Positions 11,701-23,700 of a stretch of DNA of 24,854 nt are shown one piece after another. The notes beneath the pieces were generated by a model, which had not been told where the DNA came from, searched no databases, and saw only the letters and a list, made by a program, of their open reading frames with translations. How positions within the stretch are numbered: position 1 is the first letter of the stretch; every line of letters begins with the position of its first letter. The translations under genes were made by a program, and so were the position numbers. The DNA is taken from the NCBI GenBank assembly GCA_020650975.1, contig JAIPMN010189535.1, positions 449 through 25,302 on the forward strand, written 5' to 3'. The stretch comes from Apostichopus californicus (Eukaryota; Echinodermata; Holothuroidea; Aspidochirotida; Stichopodidae).

Positions 11701-14700
11701 AAAAGATGAACTTGTGAAGTCTCACCTGGAATATGCCAAAGAATCCATGGCTTTACAAGAGGTCTTGAAGGCAACAAGGGAAGCCTTTAATCAGCAAGAA
11801 TTGGTAAGTATGATTAAGTATAGTGTATCTGTAGCCAGTATACCACCAGTAGCAAATGAAGTGTGTTGACAAAGTTAGCAAAATATTGTGACTATACCAT
11901 TAATGTGTAGAATTTATGATAAAATATTCCACTGTTGAAGGTATTACAATGTGTTCTAATTTCATGGTACATTTGACTACAAATAGTGTGAAGTGAGTAA
12001 ATGAGCACATTCACCTAGATGCTAAAATCAGTTACTTTTATCAGCTAAAGACTCAATTGGTGTAACTTGACAGGTGACAGAAAGGAAAACTGAGGTTCTT
12101 ATTTTAATGTGTCAGTACACCAAATAAAATATCTTTCCTACAGTATGATGTTTATTTTCAGGCTTCATCTGCTCCTGTTACGGAGGAAGAAACCCTACTT
12201 GAAGAACATGAAACTCTAGACGTATCACAGCAATCAACTTTGGCAGGTAGGATCACAATGGAAAGATAATTACTGCAGCTGGTTGTAAATTTCCAGGCAG
12301 TGTAATGTTTCCTTATATAAGTCTGTTTATCCTTAAAAAGTCCTACCTGGAGATCTCCACAGCTGTCAGGGGAGATGTACGGAGAGGGGGAAGAGGGGGG
12401 GGGGGTTGGTGTGGGTGGTGACTTGAGTCAATGTAAGTAGTGTAGGATGGATGATCAAATTTTAATTATGTATAGATATTAAAAGTCAAAAGAGCTCTGC
12501 AGAGGTGTAAATACATTAAGGAGTATCACAGAAGCAGGTTAAATCGTTTTGATTCCTTAAATCGATGCGATGGTGATGACGTGTGTGTGTGCGTGTATGT
12601 GTCACTTACGCCAGAAGGAAAACTGGGGTACATTTCACATTTGGTATGTAGGTTCCCCTTAGGAAGAACTGGTTTGGGATTGTTGTTGGTAGATATCAAA
12701 ACTGAACACAGTGACTGTGTCAGGGGAAAGTAAACTTGAGAGAACCGTGCTCCTACAGGTTGAATCACACTGAATACAATTGGTGAAAGTTACATCTTGT
12801 GATGTAAGAGGACTTCGTGTCTGTGCTACTAGCTGAAAGATTGCAAAGGTGAACCTAGGCTAAGGGGAAGGGAGGTAAGAATTGTAAAATGCTCTCTGTT
12901 ATACATGCACAATGTACATTGACGTAAGTAGCAGATGACAGGAATCACTGTTCCTTGGCAATACAAGTCTTTAATATATGCACTCACAAGCACAGATCAA
13001 GCATTTTATCACAGAGAAAAAGGATCTTAACATCGTCATCAATTCATCATCCAAACTAGAGCAATTAATATCAAACGTACAGTAAATGCCTAATAAAGGT
13101 GCGGTGTTTGGATACCAAACTCCTACAACTTTGAACTGACATGGGGTTAACTTAACATACATGGTCAGGAGCAGCATGGCCCTGCATGGTTGGTATGTTC
13201 TTATAGTTTATAGTGTGATGTCCAGATGTATACGATGCTCGGTTTAACAAGCAAATAACATCAAGCATGCGTCAACACCTCCAATGTCTTTTTTGTGAGA
13301 TTTATAAATAAAAGCCTCACCTAATTCCTCGTTATGATGTTTCGACTTCGGTTATCAAGTGAGGTAGATCACACCAGGATCCTAAAATCTGAAAAGTATT
13401 TATGATTTTTAATTCATTTTAGGTTAAATATCATCAAAAGGATGTTGCTATGCTTTAATAAAGTGCCAGTAATGTTGCTACGGTAACCATGATGCTTGTT
13501 GTGTAGATGAGCAGTTACATCAACAGAACATTAAAAAGCAATTCAATTTATTCATATTCCACATAAATGATAGTTTCTTCAGCTATTGAACTGATTTTAA
13601 GGAAAAGTATGTTGTTGTTATAAATTAATGCAATACAAATCAATATAATAATCAACTGATAACTAAGAAAATGTGATCTCATCTATTATTTAATAATCAG
13701 TTTAACCATTGGTTTTTTTGTTCAGAGTGTGATCCTTAAATATATTTCATTCTTACTTTTATTTACATTTCAGCTGATTACGGCAGATTATTGGTCAATG
13801 TTGCCGATGATCTTACTCTAGACAGCACTCTGAAATTAGCAACTCTGTTTAGTCTACCACCGGCAAACACTGATATGCTACGCAGGGTTTCTCTGAAAGA
13901 GACACCAGGAATCACTCTGATTAACTTCATGAAGACACGAAACATCATCAACATGTACGATGTCACTAACCTACAAAAGGGTTTGGCTTATATTCAGCTA
14001 AACCGAACAAATGAAAACCTTTTAGCTCCATATCAGTCTAAAGTTGACCCCTTTCAATTTGAAGAAAACCAAGCACCAGAACTGCTACCCTGGCCTGGTA
14101 AGAATGGATAAAATGATGTAATCAGAATACATAAAACAAAAATAGTGCAGTACAAGTAAAATTTCTAGAAATGTGTGTGAGTCAGGGGGCTAAGATTCGG
14201 CTTTCAGGCAATATGTTACTTTAAACTATTAATTACCACGGTGTTTGTATGGTGAAAGTAATTATATGTGGATCTTTTGACCGAATATATGTTCCCATTT
14301 GATTCATTTCTTATTAGTAAAAAGATTGAAAATACAAAAGTTCTCAACAATTTAGTTCCCAAAGATAAGCCAATATTTAAAGGATCCATTTTAGCCATCT
14401 GGTCACCCTCAGAGAACGATGCTAGATTATTTGATATTCCCGTTGTCTGCTGCCACTCGTCAAATTCTCTAACAACATAAAGCTTGTGTACCATATCTAT
14501 TACATTTTGCAGTATGATTCCTTCTATCATAAATCAATTGCAAGGCTTTTGTATTGATGAAGAAATTAACATAAATGTGGCTCAGTATGGCATTTTTTTC
14601 ATGTATTGGCCTCAGCTACTAGTGTTTGTGTTTCCATTTATATTCTATTTTTAGTTGATGAATCAACTCCATCACAAGGTTCTGATGAAAGAGAGGAAAA

Positions 14701-17700
14701 TCATGACCGTAGTAAGGAGAGTTTGATGGAGAGAACAGGGAAAGAAGAACTACCAAAACAAAGAAAAGATTCACAAATACTTGACATGAGGCACCATCAT
14801 TCATACATTGAACACAGGATAAAGTATGAAGGTGGAACTATTAGCATCATGGGGGTACATCTGACTATTCCTGAAGACGCTTTATCCTTTGATCATGTTA
14901 TTGCCATTAAAGTGATCTATGATCCTGACATACACCTCCCTGGAAGTGCTCGTTTGGGCAGAATTACACCCCTAATAATACTAGAGCCAGAAGGCCTCGC
15001 CCTCAACGAACCAGCCCAGCTGACTATTCCTCACTCAGCTATTATCCCTGAGCCAGATCGACATGGTGTTATGATCTTCACTGGTTTGAAAGATAAAGAA
15101 ACTTTACAAGAAGGTAATGACGGTGACCAATAAACACTTTTAATGCAATTGATGAACGTACCAGGAGAAGTACAATGAGTTATATGCTGGGAATCAGTAC
15201 TGTAAAATATGTTACTTAATAAGCTATTGGTATTTACTGTATTGAAGATTAACAAGTAATATATTGTATAATATTATTTGTTATAGGTGAAATAACTTGG
15301 ACCGAAGAGAAATCTATTGATTGGAAGCTAGACCCGGAAAAGATCAGTCTTGATATAAACATCCTGAGCTCCGTCTTTGTTAATTTAGACAGCCAAGAAA
15401 CAGAACAGAAGCATATATTCCGTATTGTTCCATTTATTGATGGGATACTTGATGCCAAAGATGATGTCTTAATAACTGTTTGTTTCTGTAAGGACAGTGA
15501 TGAAGAGTACAAGGTGAGGATAATCTCCTGTTACCATGGTGACATCTGCAGCAGTGTGAGGTCAATTCTGCTTTGTACTGTGATTAATAAGTCGGACACT
15601 GGGAATCGTGCTTTCTTTCATGATTTGTATGATCAATTTTATCATATTTCAATTTGCAAATTATGAAGTGATTGGTTAAGGTCGAGTAGTGTGACATAGT
15701 CATTGATTTATAAAAGTACATCAAAGAGAAAACTCTTTTACATTTGAAATACAAACTATACACTAAAGTGTGCAACAAGGATTTAGAGGATCTGATAGAA
15801 ACAAGCAACATTAATTAAATTAAGGAAACAAAAGCTGCTGTAACTTGCTATAGCATTGATGAAGAAGAGTGAAGCACAACAAATTGCATAATTTAATATC
15901 TGCTATTGGGGGGAATTAACATCTTCATGTTCTTATATGTTTTAGTTGCTGTTAGAGGACCACCAGTCCAAACTGAGTTTAGGGAACTATACAACATTTC
16001 AAGTTACCCGGACATTGAATGATGGCAGAGATTGGGCTTCTTACATTGATATGATGATGTCATCATTTAATGATAGTTACCATCTGATGAAGGAGGTATC
16101 AACAAAGGTTTGTAATAAACAATACTACTAAAATGTGTCTTTTAATATTACAAGACTTGAGTTAAGGATTGGTTACCCAAAGTGGATTAGAGTGTTGTAG
16201 TGGTTACAATGTTGGTCCTATATATAACTACTACTTTCTGGTTAAACAAAAACAGGGCTCAGAATCTATGCAAAACTTTTGGTGGGCAGTGTTGTTAAGG
16301 AGAATCTTGTGAGGATTGTTATTTTTGGTGAATGAATTAGGAAGTGAAGTTTAGTCCTATATTCTTTCACATTGTTTCGCAAAAAGCATCAGTCACCATT
16401 GCTACACTTAAGTGATGAATGGGGGTATCTTTAATTCACCTCTCTTTGTGTTTTGAAGTATTGTTCAGATGCTGTGGCAAACTCTCAGTTTCTAGAGTGG
16501 GATGTTGCTTTAGTGGCTGTTCTGGGAGCAGGAATGATTGAGGCAATTACATGCCTGCCTAGTAGTTCTCTGAACGCTCATTTAAAACAGAATGATTGAT
16601 ATAAGTCGGTACTCATCTACAATCACATGAATATCCATGGCTCAACTATGTTTCTGTTCCTACCCCATGGGACAAACTAAACCTAAATGTTGTTATGGAA
16701 TCCTTCATAACAATAGAAAGTATAATCTTCACCAGCTGCCCATGAAATCTAAGGATGTGTACATGGCCACATGTCTTGGTTCCTTACCAGCATTTCCTTA
16801 ATTCTTATATATTTTTGTGGCACAGTTTCTTTGAATACTTAACAAGCATTTTCATCTTCAGTATATTGATCTTCAATATCTTTTATCCATTAGCATGTAG
16901 ACATTGATCACCTCTGTGCTGCCAGTAGAGTCTCTCATCAGTTCAGACTTAACAGAAACAACGATGGAGACACTGACTTGGTTAATGTGAAGTTACGAGT
17001 ATCACAACATGAAAAAAACCAGACAGTCCTTATCCTCCAATCAAAGGTAAGTTATGTCTGCTGATTGTCTTCCAGCTGTTTGTGTTCTCATATGTCTCTT
17101 CATTACATAATATTAAGCAGAATCTCCTCTCTTCTGATCATTTCTTTGCTTAGTTGTTTGTTGGAAGTCTTGCAGCTGTTTGAAGGCTGATTGAATAATT
17201 TCAGTGCTGTTACTGAATTACAGTTATTTGTTGACATATTCTCTTGTGGATCCTTTTCTTTGTAATATTCATGGTGGATGACAATTTAATTTAATTTAAT
17301 TATAGAAGTCTGTTATTCTAGTATTATCATTTCTTCAATCACAGTCCTGTGATCTTGGTGTACCTAAGTCTCTTGATTACGTTTTCCAACTTTTTTCCCG
17401 ACACATTGGTGTTCCGTTGTAATTAATGAGTAACACAAACGCAGTGAAATGCTGAAAAAGTGTACATATGACCTGTGTCTTATTCTACGCACAGGTCAAC
17501 AGTTATTTGGAACTATATTTTGTCGGTATCTTAGGTACCAATTAAACAATCCATAAATGATAGGTATGTTGACATTAACATTCTTTAGTCTTGAGATTTC
17601 AGACATTGATTATGTGTTATCTGTTTCAGACCCTATGTTACTAGATTACGATCCTACTTTTAACTGAATCATTCACAGGGGTGTGATAGATATCCTGCAC

Positions 17701-20700
17701 TATTGTATGTTAAACATGCTAACATTTTTCGTTTGTGTTTCTTCCTACAGGTTAAAAATATTCTCTTATCTCCAGAAACCCAGGAAATTATTTTTAGAGA
17801 ACAGCACCCAAGTGAGTTTTTAAGTGGAAGTTGAACAAAGTTTTAAAAGTCCACCCTGGCCAGCACCTGAGTGAAGTTGCAATAAAATACTCATTATCTT
17901 AGACATCCATCAGGTTAGTGCGTATTAGTGGAGATGAAAATGTTACGACTCGTAGAGAACATGGACCCAGGTGAGGGTCTAAGTAGAGGTGAAAAGGTAA
18001 TAGCATTTGGCTTTAGAAGTATTGCTTGAGTGTTACTGTTATAAACTTAGCTTATTGGGAAGTATTTGATTAACAGTAACCCTTTGATGGAGAGAAATTT
18101 AATCTTGCTGCGGAACCCCACAAATATCTAAGTCCTTTTTGCATGCTTTTACTTTCAGTTAGTATGCTCACTTCCTACTTTATAACTCCAAGCACTTTTT
18201 GAAATAGAAGTTGGCTAGAATTTATCCACAAGACAAGGGCTTAAAGTTGAAAAGTTTCATGCAAGTTGGTGGCAGTATACTTATTCAATCTATTGTGTTC
18301 ACCAACAGTTAGCTTGCACACTAACATTTTCCATGCAGGTTGCCTGCTTCTTGCGGGCCAGTTGTGTACTTGTGCACGTTAGTTGTGAACGTTGCTCATT
18401 TTTCCAACGTGTCAAACAACTAGCATGTGATTCTCTAATCTTTACATGTGCTATACTTTTTCGAATATAAAGAAGATGTTGTTGTCCTCACTTTCAGAGT
18501 TACCCAAATATGAACAGTTGAGAGGAGACATTGCCAAGCATTTAGATAAAAAAAATAGTCAAAAGCTTGGCGTGTATTTTAAGCTCACCCCAGCAGAAAA
18601 TGAAATAATTCAGACAGCAGCAGAATCTGGAAAGATGCTGATGAAAATATTGGATGAAAGAGAGCTCATCATGCCACAGAGAATGATCGGAATTTATGAA
18701 GGATTGAAAGCTATTCACTTTAATAAGGCGGCAAGACTGGTGCTGGAGTACATTGGTACATCACAGGAGAAGAATGGAAAAGAAAATGAAGGAAAGAAAG
18801 ATGATAAGGAAATGGTTTGTGCTTTGTAAACACTTGTTGAGACTTGAAACTTTATGCTTGAAGACAAACAAGAGTCACTTTGCAGAAAATGAAGTTCTTA
18901 GAATAGATTATTACTGTTCTTTCTAATATGGAAAGTATACCCCTTTTGCTGCCATGCAAATCACAAAACAGAAGAATGAATCACTCTTTCATTACTAATA
19001 AATCCTCCTTTTACTAATTGTAACGAAATACCGAGCACACATATGTTATTTTATACTTTAGTACTCACAAGTTGGGTTTGAGAAGATCAAGTGTAAAGGA
19101 AGTCTGTGTAAAATATTCACTGAAGCCAAGTCAAATGCAGTAGAGAGTTGTCTATCTTCATGAAAGTAGGCAAAAATGTATGAATTTTATAAACAATTCG
19201 TAATATTTCAACATAATTTCAGGTAACAATTCCAGAGAAACAGGAAGCCATTTCAAAAAGGGAACCAAAGTTGTCAGTAAATTTCAAAATTTTGATAGAG
19301 GAGGGATACAAGAGACTGGATGTCCAAAGAGCCTTGAAATTGTCTCATGGAAAACTGGACTTGGGAAGACGGCTGTTGCTGCTTGCTAAGGAAGAGCATG
19401 GTAATGTACACTCTAGTTTTAGCAACATGTGTATTCCTTCTCTATTTGTTACTTATATAGTTATTCTTGCAGATATAGTCTATTACAGGTCTTACTCTCT
19501 CTTTCACATATAAAAAAATGTATTTTATTTTCTATTTAATTTTCTTGAATTATCTACAATTAGAAATGAAAACGTCAATTTTGTGTTACAGAGGTGACTT
19601 TCATATGGTGGATTAAAAACAGTTTGTATTAACACATGTTTTATGAAAGTGAAAGAATACTTTCCTCTCACATGAAATATATTACTTTTCTCCTCCAGAG
19701 AGACTTCCTTTGTTCCCAGGGTCCAACCTTTATAAAGAACAATACTTTGATCAACGTGGAGGAGAGATGGTTATCGCAGGTGTCATTCTGCGTGTACCAG
19801 CTGGGGCACTACACACTGGAAGGATTGTTAGTCTGTGGGTTTCTGCTGATCCTGCCATTAAAGGACCTATCTCAAACAAGAGTCTAAGGTTGACCCCCTT
19901 TGTGAAATTTGGTCCAGAAAGTCTTACCTTACACAAGCCTGTCTCCTTCATTATTCCACACTCTGCTTTTACTACAACTAACCAGATGGGTATTGATGTG
20001 TATTCTGGTGTATTACAAACAGGTATGATTCATTCTTTTGTCTTGTGTTTTATACTCCAGCACAATTGATACAAACAAGGTTGTACACACTTAATATGTA
20101 CTATTTAGATCTACTGGAGCATGTATAACATATTTAAAGTGTTTTGTGCTGGTGAAAAGGTCATTTGAGGTCAATATGAGTCAAAGCCTGAAACCTTCCA
20201 AACCTTTGTAACTGGAATGAAAGTCACATTTGATATGTGAAATCACCCTGAGTACGCAAATCCAATATTGGGAATACAAATTACTCAGCCTTCTGGTTCT
20301 GTGTAATGTAGAAATCAATATCTCAAGAAGGAGGTGATGTCCAGACAAATCATCTTCATTTCAAGGAACCTTTTAGTTGTACCTGAGAGCAGTCATATTA
20401 AATATTTCACATTTTAGGTAGAAATAAACAACATTTCCAAAGGAAAAGAACACCCTTCAAGCTTTTTCATACTTCAGGGTTTTATCTAGTGACCTTGCAA
20501 CCATACATAGACTTAGAAACATCATATTGATTATTTTGATGTTCTTTGTTTCTTAGTGTTGCATTGCCACCACCAGAATGGCCCGTTAAAGTCAACTATG
20601 GTGTAGTTAAGGATTGGTGTTCTACCTTACACCATGTTATTAAAACTTACTAGCAAAATGTTTTTAAATTCTCTTCAGATAAATCTGTCAAATGGAGCTT

Positions 20701-23700
20701 AGAGAGGAAACACCTCAGCTGCTCTATGAATAGTCAGCACTTTGCAGTTGAAGCTGAGAAACCCTGTCTCATTGGTCTTCATGTCCCTTTCAAACCTAAG
20801 ATGAGGAAGCGTATTTGTCTTTTACCGATTGTAAACAGAGTTTCTGAATCAGGGGATCAATTGACAATCCATCTTTGGTTTCATAATGATGACACTTTGG
20901 AACATGAAGTAAGTAGCTGATTTTGTCAGCTCAAGTGGTATTGTTAATTATCTCATGGATTTCAGTTATCTGCCTTTCTGAATGACACATGGTTCATACA
21001 CTGCTTTTTACAGGGTTCATACAGTGTTATCCATAGCTATTAAGTGATGGAAATGATAGAGTTCTAGCTTGATACCCTACAGGCTCAAACCTCTCTGACA
21101 GTCAAATTGTGATGATATAGTTGATGGAAGGGTCATGTGAGATAAGCTGGGTTAAATCTGTCTGTGGTCATTAATGGTTGAAAGTTATAGCATTTCAGTG
21201 GTCAGAAACACACTGATCAGATGTCCAAGAACAAAATTGAATGTTCAATAATTTACCGTTGGTGGTTATTGACAACTGACAACAAGTTTTGTAATTACAG
21301 ACACATTTGTAAATATACCTTGACCACGTGTCCAAGATTAGAAAGCGAACATTTATATTTCAGAACATAGGCTGTCAGTGTATTAATGGTCTTTGATAAT
21401 TCATCCTATCAGACACTCCATGTATTAGATATCGATAACATCTCCCTTATTTATCAAACAATGGCCAACCCAGAGTGGGCCATACCAGGGAGCTGTTATT
21501 GCTTCCTGGTCATACATTAGGACAACTAAGCTGTTTGTTCATTGATATTAATATTAAAATTTCCATAAATAATAATGTAACATTCAATTGTTTCATTTCT
21601 TATATTAATAGAGTCTTATCAATGAAGAAATCTACCAGCAAAAAGGAACCATAATTCATGATCCTGTCTTTGTTGTACTCAAATCTATGACTTCAATGTT
21701 ACATGTTAGCGCTAACTCCAGTACATCACAGTGTAACCCACCTCCTAGAAATGTGGTTAGTAATATTTGTTAAATATTCTGATATTTTTATTGTCAACAT
21801 GTAAAGAAAGTAGGTAATTCCTGTTCCACAGGTAATTTGCATTTGTTAGATGAATAGTTATATGCATCTGTTGAGTGGTATGTATTTGGTGTAAGCATAT
21901 GTTGTTCAACTAATAAACATGATGTTATTTTAAAATTTGTCATTCCTATGATATTCAATGAATGAAAAGTGGTCAGATGGTCCCAGCTGCAGTAGTATAT
22001 GCAGTTGGTTTCATTCTAGACTAGGCCTTCATTCCATCCTCATTGACTGTTTTTTGCTAATATGAATAATCATTCTTTTCAAAGCTTATAAGAGCTGAAA
22101 AGAATATGAAGTTGATGCTTTAAAGCCTTGCCTGATGGCCAAAGCAACACCCATACATCTCAATATGCATAATTCCATTAGTTGTCCACTGGGGGACATG
22201 GGTACTGACAAAGTAAAGCTCACAGCTATATTTACAAATTACCTTACACTTTCAAATGTATACACCTGGATGAAGACAGGCAATTGATGTTAATCCCTTT
22301 GCCCAAGGCCAGATCGTAATGATACTATCGACCAGTACTGAGACCTGTATTCTTTATAATACAAGCTCATTGCCCTAACAAATTGACCAATATGTTCAAG
22401 TCTCCCAAAAGTTTTATTAATTGATAATTAACATCTCTTGATTTTCCTCTGTTAAAGGATGTTGCTATGGAAACCCTATGGTTAATGAACAGACACAAGG
22501 TAGAATTCCATCTTCAGAATAAAGGGATCAAAGATACTGTCAATCTGGAAATAGAAGCAAGATATGAGAAGTCTGCAAAGATTCTTTTCCAGTTTAGCAT
22601 TCAGTTGCAGGTAACTTGATTTTGGCTTAAATTAACACAAAGGAAATTTCGAATACAAGGTGTTTAATGTTTCACTTTGAATTTATCATACTGTAGCTAC
22701 TGAGACTCCTCTTATATTTACCGTTTATTATGTTTTTTTACCATTTTTACATTCTCTCATTAAATCATGTTTTTATTTTCATTGAAATATCTTCTTTGTT
22801 TGCCTAAATTGATGAATTGATTTCCATTTCACAGGTTTGAAAACTTATGTTACAATTTTACACAAAAAATAATAAGCTGATGAAAAGCCTTCTTCATATC
22901 AAAAATGTAATACATTCAAAATATCCTAAACAGTAAGTACTAATTAGCATATCTTAACAGTATCACTTAAACCATGTTTTGATACAAACTGTCAATCAAA
23001 AGAGGTGAGATATTCACAAACTAATTTTCTAGGAGAATCATCAAGCTTTCTTCTTCTTTTCCTCTTCACAGATTGACCAATTACGACACACTGACCAAAC
23101 CACATCTCCATTCCAGCTCGTCCTACCTGAATGTGAGTAACTACGCTCTTAACAATTTAAAAGCATGTTAATTAATTGTTGCCATATATACATAGAGGAG
23201 TCCAGGCTGCGGTTGCCATGTCAGCTGGTGGACTATAACTATCAGCTGTTTGCATTACTTGATATTTAGGAAACTTCAGTTTGTCACCAAAGCAACACAC
23301 TTCAAAAAGACGGAGTATATAAACTGTATCGTAGTCTCACTGCAGTGAAAAATAATAATTAGTGAAATTCAACCACCTGTTTCAAAGTATACATTCCGGA
23401 GTTATATCAGATGTTATGTTGAGTTTCATTGAAATCTTTGAGCTTTTAAGGTTTATTTTTCCCGTGTAGAAACAAATCACTGTTGTGTCACATTTCTGGA
23501 TATTGTTTGCATGAGATATGATTAGAATTCACTGTATATAGAGTAATAAATGTAAGATGTTTACAATTTCCATTTCTTTCAACCTTACAGCCGTCATCAA
23601 ATCTTTTGATCAGCTGAAACAGAACTTATCAGAACATCTTGATGTAGAGCAATCTACGCTGCTGGCAAATATTTTCCAACTTCCTGAGGAAAGAATTACT

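Noticed and set aside
15031..15512. Minus-strand frames of 74 and 87 codons
   Set aside because: Antisense shadows of the first ZU5 and UPA exons, whose plus-strand frames have clear domain motifs and splice sites.
16180..16230. 'gtagtggttacaatgttggt' as a possible tRNA-derived element
   Set aside because: No matching B box or acceptor stem was found nearby.
19271..19513. Reading the UBA frame beyond 19400 as coding
   Set aside because: Residues after the donor at 19400 lose domain character and run into AT-rich intron; the donor GTAATG and phase-1 match to the ZU5 exon explain the end.
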